From positions 31,213 through 95,212 of the forward strand of contig NZ_BCSX01000027.1 in assembly GCF_001570425.1 (NCBI RefSeq): 64,000 bases of DNA. The letters run 5' to 3'. Positions 8,532-17,999 of the stretch are shown piece by piece. Position 1 is the stretch's first letter. Each line of letters starts with the position of its first letter. The notes below the pieces were generated by a model. The model did not search any database and was not told the DNA's origin. It saw nothing but the letters and a program-made list of their open reading frames with translations. The position numbers and the translations under genes are program-made. Source of the DNA: Mycolicibacterium brisbanense (lineage in GTDB: Bacteria; Actinomycetota; Actinomycetes; Mycobacteriales; Mycobacteriaceae).

Positions 8532-9799
8532 CCGCGGGATGCGCGACGCCTACCCCGCCGGCCAAAGACCGCCCGGTGACGCTGACACCGGCGCCCACGC
8601 AACTCGCAGCGTGCGGCCCCGACCAGTTGGTGCGCTGTGTTCCCGGGCTGGCCGATATCGAGCCGGATCTGTTCGACATGGTCACCGGGTACGGCCCGAT
8701 ACCGGATTTTGCGGTCCTGCCGCCATCATCGGCACGGGAAGACGCACCGCAAGACTGCCGGAGCCTGCCCAGGCTGGGCGCCCGGCCAGACCCGGAGTTC
8801 GATGTCGCCTACCGGCCCGTGCCGGCTTCGGGCAACCGGTTCCCGGCCAACAACGGCGATGACTTTCACGTTCGATTCATGGTCGGCCGAACCGGCGATG
8901 ACATGACGGCCCAGATGAACGAGTGGGCCGACCACTGCCGCATGTGGAGCGTCGCTACCACCATGAACGACAACGGAATCCACGCCTGGATCATCGCCGA
9001 GTCGGCAGACGTACTCCAGAAATTCCAGGCGGGCGACGTCGACCAATGGCCTTTCGTCACCCATATGGCCGCCACCGAGTTGCCCAACGGTGTCATGGTG
9101 CAGGCGTTCTACCGCACCAGCGACCTCTCCGCGGCATCGCGCAACCACGTGTTCTCCGAGATCCTGCGTGCCGCGGGCCGGCCCCGGCCGCGCTCGGCGC
9201 TGCCGCCCGCGCTCACCGACTGGAACCGGGCCCAGATCTCGTCTCTACTCCCAGCTTTGGACGTCGGGGTCAGCATCGACGCCCAGGCGAGCCTGCCCGA
9301 CAGCCGGTGGCTGCTCTGTCCTCAGGCGGAACACGCCTCGCTGTACGACCCGCAGGCGAGCTGGCGCCGGCCGACCAACCCGCAGGTCACGGACAAGACC
9401 CTGCCTCCTGGCGTAGAAATCTCGCGGGCACTGCCCGGCACTGCCGCCCTGGCTGAGGTGCGCCGTGAAATCACCACGTGCACAGCACATCTCACCGACA
9501 TTCCGGCATTGTGCGCCGGCCACGATATGCACCAGACACTCGACACCGACTCGGCGGTAGCCGACGGCGAGGAGACCCTCCGCATCACCCAGCGCTGGCT
9601 GCGGGTGGAAAATGTGCAAGGCTACGACCGATGCGCTGAAGGCACCGATGCGTTACGCGTCACCCAGGTGCGCGGACTCATCGTCATCAGCAGCGCCCAC
9701 GCCACCGTGGTCAAGGGCACCCTCGGCGATCCGGCACTGCCCACCAGCAGTCTCGATCAGCTACAAGCCCAAACCGTGCACGCAATCAAGACTGCCTGA
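8474..9799 (+). CDS. Predicted lipoprotein, unknown function
   Basis: A 441-residue exported lipoprotein. The N-terminus has a positive residue, a hydrophobic stretch and the lipobox VTAGC (Cys at about residue 24), so lipidation and anchoring to the outer face of the membrane are expected. Several conserved-looking cysteines follow. I recognise no catalytic motif; it looks like the large PknH-like/DUF-type sensor lipoproteins of mycobacteria, but that is only an impression. The ATG is preceded by AGGGGAAAA. It overlaps the end of the GntR gene in another frame. Confidence 0.82.
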   Translation: MRGLVGTIAAAVAASVVLVTAGCATPTPPAKDRPVTLTPAPTQLAACGPDQLVRCVPGLADIEPDLFDMVTGYGPIPDFAVLPPSSAREDAPQDCRSLPRLGARPDPEFDVAYRPVPASGNRFPANNGDDFHVRFMVGRTGDDMTAQMNEWADHCRMWSVATTMNDNGIHAWIIAESADVLQKFQAGDVDQWPFVTHMAATELPNGVMVQAFYRTSDLSAASRNHVFSEILRAAGRPRPRSALPPALTDWNRAQISSLLPALDVGVSIDAQASLPDSRWLLCPQAEHASLYDPQASWRRPTNPQVTDKTLPPGVEISRALPGTAALAEVRREITTCTAHLTDIPALCAGHDMHQTLDTDSAVADGEETLRITQRWLRVENVQGYDRCAEGTDALRVTQVRGLIVISSAHATVVKGTLGDPALPTSSLDQLQAQTVHAIKTA

Positions 9800-9805
9800 G
9801 CGTGC

Positions 9806-10918
9806 TCACCCATGGTCAGGTTCGTCGGACAGGGTGTGGGCGGCCTCCATCAACATCCACCCCGACAGCTGCACCGACATGTCGCGCTCGGGGATCGCCG
9901 AGGCGTTCACCGCACCCTCGACGAACTCGGCTTCCTGCCCCGCGGACGTGGGCACCTCGGCGTTGCGATCCCAGAACGGGCCGAACAGCGGCAGGCCGTC
10001 GACGGTCTGACGGTAATCCCACGCCGACTCCGCCGATTTCAGAACTAGCGACTTGGCGGTGTCGCGCGCCGCGGCATCCTCGGCGGTGTCGCCCGGCAGC
10101 GTCGTCGCCACCAGAGCGAGATACCGCGCCAGGATGCCGTTGAACAGCCCGCCGTCACCGCCACCGGCCCCTTTGATGACGCCGTCCTCGGTCATCTCTT
10201 TGGCGACCGCCGCGACGAGTCGACGCACGCGCTCGGAATGCCGGGGATCCTGCGTGCGCACCGCAAGCTCCACCTCAAGGCCGAGCACGACCCCCTGGCA
10301 GTAGGTGTACTGCGCCCGCACCATCGAACCGGCCTTGATGCCGTCGAACACCAGATGGGTTTCCGGGTCGATCAGGGTTTCGTCGATCCAGTCGGCCATC
10401 TGCTGGGCGCGGCGCAGCCGATCGTCGTAGCGGGCCAGGAAGATGCCTGCGGGGCCGTTGGCCGGGGCGTTGAAGAACTGGTCCTGCTTGCGCCACGGGA
10501 TTCCGCCGCCGTCCTCGGGCACCCAGGCGTTGACGAACTGCTCACACAGCTTCTTGAGCGCACCGGGCTTCTCGACTCCGGCGAGCCGGCCCGCGCGCTC
10601 CAAAGCCAGTGCCAGCCAAGCCATGTCGTCGTAGTAGTCGTTGGTCCACCCGGTGTTGCGCAGATGATGCGACCGGATCTGCCGTTCGATGCGCAGCTTG
10701 CGATCGGGCTGCGGATCGCGCACCTGCGCATCGACCAGGCAGTCGAGCAGATGGGCCTGCCACCAGTAGTGCCAGGTGCCGAAATGCCGGTACTTCGGCG
10801 TCGACGGCCAGGCCACCACGCCGAGTTGGGTACCCGGCAGGTACCAGAGTTTGCTCAGGTGTCGTTGGATGATCGCAGCTTCGGCGCTGCCCGCGCGGTT
10901 GGCCCATAGCTGATCCAT
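9806..10918 (-). CDS. Glycoside hydrolase family 76-like protein (alpha-1,6-mannanase type)
   Basis: A 370-residue all-alpha protein with the GH76 signature NTGWTNDYYDDMAWLALAL near residue 92, containing the paired aspartates that act as nucleophile and acid/base in alpha-1,6-mannanases. Other family-like pieces are HYWWQAHLLDCLVDA and YTYCQGVVLGL. No signal peptide is visible, so it may act in the cytoplasm or leave by another route. Mycobacterial envelopes contain alpha-1,6-mannan backbones (lipomannan, LAM), making mannan turnover a reasonable role. It is convergent with the lipoprotein gene, 6 bp apart. Confidence 0.85.
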   Translation of the reverse strand: MDQLWANRAGSAEAAIIQRHLSKLWYLPGTQLGVVAWPSTPKYRHFGTWHYWWQAHLLDCLVDAQVRDPQPDRKLRIERQIRSHHLRNTGWTNDYYDDMAWLALALERAGRLAGVEKPGALKKLCEQFVNAWVPEDGGGIPWRKQDQFFNAPANGPAGIFLARYDDRLRRAQQMADWIDETLIDPETHLVFDGIKAGSMVRAQYTYCQGVVLGLEVELAVRTQDPRHSERVRRLVAAVAKEMTEDGVIKGAGGGDGGLFNGILARYLALVATTLPGDTAEDAAARDTAKSLVLKSAESAWDYRQTVDGLPLFGPFWDRNAEVPTSAGQEAEFVEGAVNASAIPERDMSVQLSGWMLMEAAHTLSDEPDHG

Positions 10919-10933
10919 GACCCCGATCCTGCC

Positions 10934-11587
10934 CTACCAGGCCGCCGAAATGTCGGCGTGTCGGGTGATCCAGGCGTGCATGGCTATTCCGGCAGCAACC
11001 CCGGCGTTGATGCTGCGGGTCGATCCGAACTGCGCGATGGACACCGTCAGCGCCGCACCGGCCTGCGCCTCCGGCGTGATCCCCGGACCTTCCTGGCCGA
11101 ACACCAGCAGGCAGTCGCGCGGCAACTCGGTCTGTTCGAGCCGGGTCGCGCCCGGCACGTTGTCGACGGCGACGACCGTGAGGTTCTCCTCCGCGGCGTA
11201 GGCCAGCAGGTCGGCGGTGGTGTCGTGATGGCGCAACCGCTGGTAGCGATCGGTGACCATGGCGCCACGCCGGTTCCACCGCCGCCTGCCGACGATGTGG
11301 ACGGTGTGGACTGCGAACGCATTGGCGGTGCGCACCACCGCGCCGATGTTCGCATCGTTGCCGAAGTTCTCGATCGCGATGTGCAGCGCATGTCTGCGTC
11401 GGTCGATATCGGCCACGATCGCTTCGCGGGTCCAATATCGGTAGGCGTCAACGACATTGCGGGTGTCGCCGGTCCGCAGGAGCTCCGGGTCGTAGCGCGC
11501 GGCGTCGTCTCCCGAGGGAAGCGGGCCCGGCCACGGGCCGACCCCGGGTGTCTGTCCCCATTCCGTTGGGCCCAGTGGCTCGCTCAT
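10934..11587 (-). CDS. TrmH/SpoU-family RNA 2'-O-methyltransferase
   Basis: A 217-residue SPOUT methyltransferase. Family motifs are IENFGNDANIGAVVRTANAF (motif 1, near 72), LVFGQEGPGIT (motif 2) and STRSINAGVAAGIAMHAW (motif 3), which together form the trefoil-knot SAM site. It should methylate ribose in tRNA or rRNA. The ATG at 11587 overlaps the stop of the lipoprotein gene upstream (ATGA), so the longer reading frame extending upstream is rejected. The pair looks like Rv0380c-Rv0381c of M. tuberculosis, from memory. Confidence 0.92.
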   Translation of the reverse strand: MSEPLGPTEWGQTPGVGPWPGPLPSGDDAARYDPELLRTGDTRNVVDAYRYWTREAIVADIDRRRHALHIAIENFGNDANIGAVVRTANAFAVHTVHIVGRRRWNRRGAMVTDRYQRLRHHDTTADLLAYAAEENLTVVAVDNVPGATRLEQTELPRDCLLVFGQEGPGITPEAQAGAALTVSIAQFGSTRSINAGVAAGIAMHAWITRHADISAAW

Positions 11588-12474
11588 GGCTTGGTCCACA
11601 ACGCGGCGTGTGTGCCGATCACCGACACCGTGGCGTACAGGAGTGCGGCGTTGATCTCGCCTTGTGTGCACAGCGAAGTCCGGGTATTCACCGCTTCGCG
11701 CGACGCGTCCGGCAGCAACAGCACCGAAGACCCGTAAGCCGAACAGGCGTAGCTGAGCCCTGGCGGCGGTAGCGTCGGAGCCGCCACGACCATCAGCGGC
11801 CCGCCGCGCTGCGCCGAGTCGTCCCGGTAACGCTTTGCCAGGCCGTCGATTTCGAGTCCGAGCAGCATGTAGCCGTTGCCCTTGAAGGCGTCCGGTGCGC
11901 CCATCGCGGTCGGGGCCAGTTGAGCACCGTCGGCACTGAACGCGTCGACACTGGTCGTCTTGATGGTGATGCCGGTATCGCCCGCATCGGTGGGCAGCAT
12001 TCCGACCGGGAAGGCGGCCGGATAGGCCACGGTAGTCTTCGGAATGCGCTCGCGCGGCGAATAGACGTACACCCCGCGGACCTGGCTCTGGTCGCGCAAC
12101 GGACCGAAACAGACTGTGCCACTGAGTTTGTCGGGACCGGAGGCAGCCAGCGGCCGGATACCCAGGCTGTTCACCCCGGTGCACCCGCCCAATCCGTTGG
12201 CTTCGAGCGGGTGCGACAGTGCGCCGTACAGACCGAACCGGAGGTCCTCTGGTTTTGCCCGTTGGTCACCGGCGGCCGAGGCGTCGACATCGACGAGGAC
12301 GTGCTCGTTGTCGAACCGCAGGTTGTTCAATGTGAAATGCCAGCCCAGCACCGTCAGCGAGGCACCGAACGACGCAGTGAGAGCCTCGTACGTGCGGCGC
12401 GGGGCGCCGTCGGACGAACAGGCCGTGGCGACGACGAGCAGCATCGCCGTCACCGCCGCGATCAGTGCCCGCAC
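11584..12474 (-). CDS. Predicted lipoprotein, unknown function
   Basis: A 296-residue protein with an N-terminal hydrophobic signal and lipobox VATAC (Cys at about 19). The middle is beta-rich (LTVLGWHFTLNNLRFDNEHVLVDVD) and contains several cysteines (GGCTGVNSL, GTVCFGP, SYACSAYG) compatible with disulfides outside the membrane. I do not recognise an enzyme motif. Translationally coupled to the downstream TrmH-like gene and separated by 6 bp from the stop of the SDR gene upstream. Confidence 0.82.
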   Translation of the reverse strand: MRALIAAVTAMLLVVATACSSDGAPRRTYEALTASFGASLTVLGWHFTLNNLRFDNEHVLVDVDASAAGDQRAKPEDLRFGLYGALSHPLEANGLGGCTGVNSLGIRPLAASGPDKLSGTVCFGPLRDQSQVRGVYVYSPRERIPKTTVAYPAAFPVGMLPTDAGDTGITIKTTSVDAFSADGAQLAPTAMGAPDAFKGNGYMLLGLEIDGLAKRYRDDSAQRGGPLMVVAAPTLPPPGLSYACSAYGSSVLLLPDASREAVNTRTSLCTQGEINAALLYATVSVIGTHAALWTKP

Positions 12475-12480
12475 TGTGCC

Positions 12481-13257
12481 TCAGGTTCTGCCACGGCCCT
12501 TGCCTACCACCCTCGTCACCGCACGCACAAAATTGCGCGGCACCAGCCGGCTCCCGGTCGTCAGCACCTTGTACTGCAGACCCGGCACGATGACGACCCT
12601 GCCCTTGGCCACGTCGGCCAGGCATTCGCGCACCACGTCGTCGACCTCGAGCCACATGTACGACGGGGTATCGGCCATGTCGATACCTGCCCGCGCGTGG
12701 AATTCGGTGCGGACGAACCCCGGGCACAACGCGTGCACGCCCACTCCGGTGCCCGCCAGGCCGTTGGCCAACCCTTCGCTGAACGACACCACCCACGCCT
12801 TGGACGCCGAATACGTCGACCCGCGTCCCGGAATCAGCCCCGCCACACTGGCCACATTGATCACGGTGCCCCTGCCCGCCTCGACCATCGTCGGCAGCGC
12901 CGCGTGCGTCAGCTCCATCACCGCGGTGACATTGACATCCAATTGGGCCTGCAGCCGGGCGAATTCAGCGGTCCAGAACTCCCCTGAGGTGCCGAACGCG
13001 GCGTTGTTGACCAGCACCTGCACGCCGGAGCGCAGCCGATCGGCGACCTTGGCCCGGTCGGCGGACACCGCCAGGTCCGCGGGCAGCACCTCGACGCCGA
13101 CACCCGCCTCGTCGTGCAATTCGGCCGCCAGTTGCTCCAGGCGGGCGGTGTCGCGGGCGACGAGCACCAGGTCATAGCCGTCCCGGGCGTATCGGCGGGC
13201 GAATCCCGCCCCGAGCCCCGATGTCGGTCCGGTGATCAGCGCGACGGGGCGGGACAT
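12481..13257 (-). CDS. Short-chain dehydrogenase/reductase
   Basis: A classical SDR of about 258 residues with a complete catalytic set: GPTSGLGAGFARR (cofactor loop), NNAAFGT, the Ser of NVASVAG and YSASK. The acidic residue after beta2 is replaced by VARD, suggesting NADP(H) preference. A C-terminal extension rich in basic residues follows the fold. Start chosen at ATG 13257; a GTG at 13266 is also possible and neither has a strong ribosome-binding site. Divergent from furA across 105 bp. Substrate unknown. Confidence 0.88.
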   Translation of the reverse strand: MSRPVALITGPTSGLGAGFARRYARDGYDLVLVARDTARLEQLAAELHDEAGVGVEVLPADLAVSADRAKVADRLRSGVQVLVNNAAFGTSGEFWTAEFARLQAQLDVNVTAVMELTHAALPTMVEAGRGTVINVASVAGLIPGRGSTYSASKAWVVSFSEGLANGLAGTGVGVHALCPGFVRTEFHARAGIDMADTPSYMWLEVDDVVRECLADVAKGRVVIVPGLQYKVLTTGSRLVPRNFVRAVTRVVGKGRGRT

Positions 13258-13299
13258 GCCCGACACATTACTGAACGGTAAGCGACCCGATGGCTGCCG

Positions 13300-13362
13300 G
13301 CTTTAAACGCACGACCGCAATAAAACGTTTATCCATTCCAGATAGCGGGCAATAGTGATGCC
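13300..13362 (+). promoter_or_regulatory. furA-katG promoter/operator region
   Basis: An AT-rich island within GC-rich surroundings contains the palindrome AAACGTTT at 13323-13330 and ATTCCAGA at 13335-13342, which resembles the ATTCCAGA element I recall in furA promoters of actinobacteria. The GTG start follows only about 20 bp later, so the transcript is probably leaderless or short-leadered. The assignment to FurA autoregulation is inference. Confidence 0.45.
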
Positions 13363-13815
13363 GTGGCAACAACGGCGGAATATGCGGACCAGCTCCGCGC
13401 CGCCCAGCTGCGCGTCACCCGGCCGCGCATCGCTGTCCTGGAGGAAGTGCGCACCCATCCGCACGCCGACACCGAGACCATCTTCAGCGCCGTGCGCACG
13501 GTCTTGCCGGAGGTTTCGCGCCAGACCGTCTACGACGTGCTCAGCGCCCTCACCTCGGTCGGGCTGCTGCGCCGGATCCAGCCCCTCGGTTCGGTGGCCC
13601 GGTACGAGACCCGCGTGGGCGACAACCACCACCACGTCGTGTGCCGCAGCTGCGGCACCATCGCCGACATCGACTGCGCGATCGGCGCTGCGCCCTGCTT
13701 GACACCGTCGGACCTCGACGAGGCCATCGACGGTTTCGTGGTCGATGAGGCCGAGGTCATCTACTGGGGCCTGTGTCCCGACTGCTCGGCCTCGGCTTCC
13801 CGATCGCACGCCTGA
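13363..13815 (+). CDS. furA: Ferric uptake regulator-family repressor FurA
   Basis: A 150-residue Fur-family protein directly upstream of katG. The winged helix covers residues 10-85 (VTRPRIAVLEEVRTHPHADT, then SRQTVYDVLSALTSVGLL). The metal-binding half has GDNHHHVVCRSCGTIADIDC and a terminal CPDC, giving Cys pairs for a structural zinc and His ligands for the regulatory metal. FurA in mycobacteria represses its own gene and katG and is released by oxidative stress; the layout here is the same. The GTG start matches the family N-terminus. Confidence 0.95.
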   Translation: MATTAEYADQLRAAQLRVTRPRIAVLEEVRTHPHADTETIFSAVRTVLPEVSRQTVYDVLSALTSVGLLRRIQPLGSVARYETRVGDNHHHVVCRSCGTIADIDCAIGAAPCLTPSDLDEAIDGFVVDEAEVIYWGLCPDCSASASRSHA

Positions 13816-13849
13816 TCACAGACCTATCGAAAACCCGGAAGGAAATGTT

Positions 13850-16084
13850 GTGTCATCCGATACGTCCCACAGCCGCCCACCCCACCCCGACGCCGACACT
13901 GCGAGCCGCAGCGAGAGCGAGAACCCGGCCATCGCCTCGCCGAAGCCCCAGTCGCACGCCCCGCTGACCAACCAGGACTGGTGGCCCGAGCAGATCGACG
14001 TGTCGCGGCTGCACCCGCACGCGCCGGCGTCGAACCCGCTGGGCGAAAGCTTCGACTACGCAACGGAATTCGCAAAGCTTGACGTCGATGCCCTCAAGGC
14101 CGATGTCCTGGATGTGATCACCACGTCGCAGGACTGGTGGCCGGCCGACTACGGCAGCTACGCGGGTCTGTTCATCCGGCTGAGCTGGCACGCCGCAGGC
14201 ACCTACCGCATCTTCGACGGACGCGGCGGCGGCGGGCAGGGCCTGCAGCGGTTCGCCCCGCTGAACAGCTGGCCGGACAACGCCAACCTCGACAAGGCGC
14301 GGCGGTTGCTGTGGCCGGTGAAGCGGAAGCACGGCAACAAGATCTCCTGGGCCGATCTGATCATCTTCGCCGGCGACGTCGCCCTCGAATCGGCCGGGTT
14401 CAAGACGTTCGGATTCGGCTTCGGCCGCGAGGACGTGTGGGAGCCCGAAGAGGTGCTGTTCGGCGAAGAGGACACCTGGCTGGGTACCGACAAGCGGTAC
14501 TCCGGCGAGCGCGAGCTGGCGCAGCCCTACGGCGCCACCACCATGGGTCTGATCTACGTGAATCCCGAAGGCCCCGAAGGCAATCCGGATCCGCTGCAGG
14601 CGGCCATCGACATCAAGGAGACGTTCGGCCGCATGGCGATGAACGTCGAGGAGACCGCGGCGCTCATCGTCGGCGGTCACACCCTGGGCAAGACCCACGG
14701 GGCGGGCGACGGTGACCTGGTCGGCCCGGAGCCCGAGGGTGCCCCGATCGAACAGCAGGGTCTGGGCTGGAAGTGCCCCTTCGGATCCGGGAACGCCGGT
14801 GACACCATCACCTCCGGCCTCGAAGTGGTGTGGACCCCCACGCCCACCAAGTGGAGCAACTCGTTCCTGGAGATCCTGTACGGCTACGAGTGGGAGCTGA
14901 CCAAGAGCCCGGCTGGGGCATGGCAATTCGAGGCCAAGGACGCCGAGGCGATCATCCCGCCGCCGTTCCCGGGCGCGCCGAACCGCAAACCGACCATGCT
15001 CGTCACCGATGTGGCGCTTCGCGTTGACCCGGAGTTCGGCAAGATCACCCGCCATTGGCTGGACCATCCCGAGGAACTCAACGAGGCGTTCGCCAAGGCC
15101 TGGTACAAGTTGCTGCACCGCGACCTCGGGCCCATCTCGCGGTACCTCGGCCCGTGGGTGGCCGAACCGCAGCTGTGGCAGGACCCGGTGCCTGCGGTCG
15201 AGGGCGAGCTGATCGACGACGTCGACGCGGCCGCCCTGAAGGCCAAGATCCTGGATTCGGGCCTGACGGTGCCGCAGCTGGTGAAGACCGCGTGGGCCGC
15301 GGCATCGAGCTTCCGCCGCACCGACAAACGCGGCGGCGCCAACGGGGCACGGTTGCGGCTGGAGCCGCAGCGCAGCTGGGAGGCCAACGAGCCGTCCGAG
15401 CTGGACAAGGTGCTGCCGGTGCTGGAGAAGATCCAGGCCGACTTCAACGCCGCGGGTTCGAAGAAGGTGTCGCTGGCCGACGTCATCGTGCTCGCGGGCA
15501 ACGCCGCGATCGAGAAGGCCGCCACGGACGGCGGTGTCTCGGTGACCGTACCGTTCACCCCCGGCCGCACCGATGCCACGCAGGAGAGCACCGACGTGGA
15601 GTCCTTCGCGGTGCTGGAGCCGCGGGCCGACGGTTTCCGCAACTACATCCGGCCCGGCGAGAAGACGCCGCTGGAGCAGCTCCTGCTGGAACGTGCCTAC
15701 CTGTTGGGCGTCACCGGGCCCGAGCTCACGGTGCTGGTCGGCGGTCTGCGGGCGCTGGGCGCCAACCACGGCGGCAGCAAGCAGGGTGTGTTCACCGACC
15801 GTCCCGGCACACTGAGCAACGACTTCTTCGTCAACCTGCTCGACATCGGCACCGAATGGAAGCCTGCGGAGTCGCAGGAGAACGTCTACGAGGGCCGTGA
15901 CCGGGCGTCGGGCGATCTGAAGTGGACCGCGACGGCCAATGACCTTGTGTTCGGCTCACATTCGGTGCTGCGGGCCATCTCCGAGGTGTACGCCCAGGCC
16001 GACGGTGCGCAGCGGTACGTCAACGACTTCGTCGCCGCGTGGGTCAAGGTGACCGACAACGATCGGTTCGACGTCAAGAAGTAG
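13850..16084 (+). CDS. katG: Catalase-peroxidase KatG
   Basis: A 744-residue bifunctional catalase-peroxidase, full length for the family. Distal residues Arg110, Trp113 and His114 lie in IRLSWHAAGTYR; Tyr236 (GLIYVNPEG) and Met262 (GRMAMN) complete the Met-Tyr-Trp adduct; the proximal haem ligand is His277 (VGGHTLGKTHG). Ser322, equivalent to Ser315 of M. tuberculosis KatG, is serine, so isoniazid activation is not excluded by that site. The GTG at 13850 has GGAAGGAA upstream, 34 bp after furA. The N-terminal 40 residues are Ser/Pro/His-rich and probably disordered. Confidence 0.96.
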   Translation: MSSDTSHSRPPHPDADTASRSESENPAIASPKPQSHAPLTNQDWWPEQIDVSRLHPHAPASNPLGESFDYATEFAKLDVDALKADVLDVITTSQDWWPADYGSYAGLFIRLSWHAAGTYRIFDGRGGGGQGLQRFAPLNSWPDNANLDKARRLLWPVKRKHGNKISWADLIIFAGDVALESAGFKTFGFGFGREDVWEPEEVLFGEEDTWLGTDKRYSGERELAQPYGATTMGLIYVNPEGPEGNPDPLQAAIDIKETFGRMAMNVEETAALIVGGHTLGKTHGAGDGDLVGPEPEGAPIEQQGLGWKCPFGSGNAGDTITSGLEVVWTPTPTKWSNSFLEILYGYEWELTKSPAGAWQFEAKDAEAIIPPPFPGAPNRKPTMLVTDVALRVDPEFGKITRHWLDHPEELNEAFAKAWYKLLHRDLGPISRYLGPWVAEPQLWQDPVPAVEGELIDDVDAAALKAKILDSGLTVPQLVKTAWAAASSFRRTDKRGGANGARLRLEPQRSWEANEPSELDKVLPVLEKIQADFNAAGSKKVSLADVIVLAGNAAIEKAATDGGVSVTVPFTPGRTDATQESTDVESFAVLEPRADGFRNYIRPGEKTPLEQLLLERAYLLGVTGPELTVLVGGLRALGANHGGSKQGVFTDRPGTLSNDFFVNLLDIGTEWKPAESQENVYEGRDRASGDLKWTATANDLVFGSHSVLRAISEVYAQADGAQRYVNDFVAAWVKVTDNDRFDVKK

Positions 16085-16092
16085 CGCGGCTT

Positions 16093-16131
16093 GTGCGCGT
16101 TCCGTAACGCCTGGCGTTACGGAACGCGCAC
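16093..16131. terminator. Bidirectional terminator hairpin between katG and the ABC operon
   Basis: Perfect inverted repeat with 17-bp arms (16093-16109 and 16115-16131) and the 5-base loop CCTGG, lying in the 50 bp between two convergent genes. There is no strong T-run on either side, as is common for mycobacterial I-shaped terminators. Confidence 0.8.
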
Positions 16132-16134
16132 GAA

Positions 16135-17199
16135 TCACTGCGGCAGGCGGGCTCCGGTGACGGCATCGAAGAGATGTTCCCGGCCCGCGCGCACCTGTAC
16201 CCGTACCGGGTCACCAGGTACGGGTACCCCTGGCCAGCCGGCCACCGTCGACGCCTCCACCACCGCGGTGAGCCGGCGCGCACCGGCCTTGACGATCACC
16301 ACATAGCGCGGGCCCAGCAGTTCCACCAGGTCGACGCGCGCGGTCCCCTCGGCGTCCGGTACCACGATCAGATCTTCGGGCCGCACTCCGAACGTCACAG
16401 GCCCACCGACGCCGTCCGGTGCCGGCCATGCCAGGCCCTCCGCCGTGAACACGCCGTCGCCGATCACCCCGTCGATCAGGTTGGTGCTCGGTGAACCGAT
16501 GAAACCCGCGACAAACGTGTCGGCTGGGGCGCCGTAGAGCTCCTCCGGGGTCCCCCGCTGCGCGATCCGGCCGGCGTTGAGCACCACCAGCTGATCGGCG
16601 ATGGTCATCGCCTCCTCCTGATCATGGGTGACATACAGAGCGGTGATGCCGAGTTCCTGTTGCAGGCGTCGGATCTCGGACCGCAGCTCCACACGGAGCT
16701 TGGCGTCCAGGTTGCTCAGCGGCTCATCGAAGAGGAACACCGACGGGGTGCGCACGAGCGCGCGGGCGATGGCCACCCGCTGTTGCTGACCGCCGGACAG
16801 CTGCCGCGGTTTGCGCGCCAGCAGGTCCTCGATCCCGACCCGGGCGGCCGCGGTACGCGCCCGCCGCAACGCCTCGTCCTTGCCCACACCCGCATTGCGC
16901 AGCGGGAACGCGATATTGCCCGCCACGCTCAGATGCGGGTACAGCGCGTAGTTCTGGAACACCATGGCCACGTCGCGATCCCGCGGCGTAGCCGCAGTGA
17001 CGTCGCGGCCACCGATGCGCACGCTGCCACTGTCGGCCGCCTCCAACCCGGCGGTGATGCGCAGCGTGGTGGACTTGCCACAACCGGACGGCCCGACCAG
17101 CACGGTCAGCGATCCATCCGGCAAGCTCAGGTCGAGCCCGTCGACCACCGGAGCACCGCCGTAGGTCTTGGTGACGCCTGCCAATTCGACCGTCGTCAC
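16135..17199 (-). CDS. Carbohydrate ABC transporter ATPase (UgpC/MsmK type)
   Basis: A 354-residue ABC ATPase: Walker A GPSGCGKST, Q-loop MVFQNYALYPHL, signature LSGGQQQR, Walker B FLFDEPLSNLD and H-loop YVTHDQEEA, followed by a C-terminal TOBE/regulatory domain (about 235-354). This layout is that of the shared ATPases of sugar importers. The GTG start overlaps the stop of the permease upstream (GTGA). It powers the two permeases and the binding protein encoded upstream on the same strand. Confidence 0.93.
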   Translation of the reverse strand: MTTVELAGVTKTYGGAPVVDGLDLSLPDGSLTVLVGPSGCGKSTTLRITAGLEAADSGSVRIGGRDVTAATPRDRDVAMVFQNYALYPHLSVAGNIAFPLRNAGVGKDEALRRARTAAARVGIEDLLARKPRQLSGGQQQRVAIARALVRTPSVFLFDEPLSNLDAKLRVELRSEIRRLQQELGITALYVTHDQEEAMTIADQLVVLNAGRIAQRGTPEELYGAPADTFVAGFIGSPSTNLIDGVIGDGVFTAEGLAWPAPDGVGGPVTFGVRPEDLIVVPDAEGTARVDLVELLGPRYVVIVKAGARRLTAVVEASTVAGWPGVPVPGDPVRVQVRAGREHLFDAVTGARLPQ

Positions 17200-17999
17200 T
17201 TGGTCGCACCCGCGGTCAGCCCGCCCACCAGGAAGCGCTGCGCGGCCAGCGCGAGCACGTAGACCGGGATGATGCCGAGCAGACCCGCAGCGGCCTGCTG
17301 GCCGAACTGTACGTTGCGGTCTCCTTGGAACAGTGACAATCCGACGGTCAACGTCTGGCTCTCCTTCGTAACGGCGAGATACACGGCGAACAGGAAGTCG
17401 TTGTAGCTCAGGAAGAACACCACCAGCAGGGCGGCGACGATGCCCGGCCACAGCAACGGCAGCACCGCCTTGCGAAACGCCCCGGCCACGGACAGCCCGT
17501 CGATCACCGCGGCCTCATCGATCTCGACGGGGATACGGCGCACGAAACCGTCGAGCAGCCAGGCTGCGACGGGAACGTTGGCCACGCCGTTGACGACGAT
17601 GAGGCCCAGCACATGATTGGTCAGCCCGAAATCACGCAGCAGGAAGAACAGCGGGATGATCGCGACGATCGGCGGGGCGCAGTAGCCGGCCAGCAGTGCG
17701 GTGAGCAAGCGCTCGCCACCGACCCGGCGCGCGGTGAAATACGCTGCGGGCGTGGCGATCAGCACGGCTAGCACCGCCGCTCCCAGAGCCGATACCCATG
17801 AGTTCCGCAACATCGTGCCGAGCGCTATGGTGTCGAACACCGACACGAAGTTGTGCCACGTCCACTGGGTCGGCAGCAGACTGGAGTTCAGCACATCGCC
17901 CGGTGGACGCAACGACAGCGACACCAGATACCCGATGGGCACCAACGCGACGACGACCGCCGCGACCAGACCTACCCGGATCAGCAACCGGGCCCTCAT
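17196..17999 (-). CDS. Carbohydrate ABC transporter permease (MalG-like)
   Basis: A 267-residue membrane protein with six predicted helices. The EAA loop that contacts the ATPase is seen in EIDEAAVIDGLSVAGAFRKA followed by VLPLLWPG. It pairs with the 17996 gene to form the translocation pore. Stop and start codons overlap with both neighbours, so the four-gene operon is tightly coupled. Substrate probably a sugar or polyol; not determinable from the sequence. Confidence 0.92.
   Translation of the reverse strand: MRARLLIRVGLVAAVVVALVPIGYLVSLSLRPPGDVLNSSLLPTQWTWHNFVSVFDTIALGTMLRNSWVSALGAAVLAVLIATPAAYFTARRVGGERLLTALLAGYCAPPIVAIIPLFFLLRDFGLTNHVLGLIVVNGVANVPVAAWLLDGFVRRIPVEIDEAAVIDGLSVAGAFRKAVLPLLWPGIVAALLVVFFLSYNDFLFAVYLAVTKESQTLTVGLSLFQGDRNVQFGQQAAAGLLGIIPVYVLALAAQRFLVGGLTAGATK

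Noticed and set aside
13853..15769. 638-codon open frame on the minus strand opposite katG
   Set aside because: KatG with all catalytic residues occupies the plus strand; the antisense peptide is Arg/Gly/His-rich without a domain.
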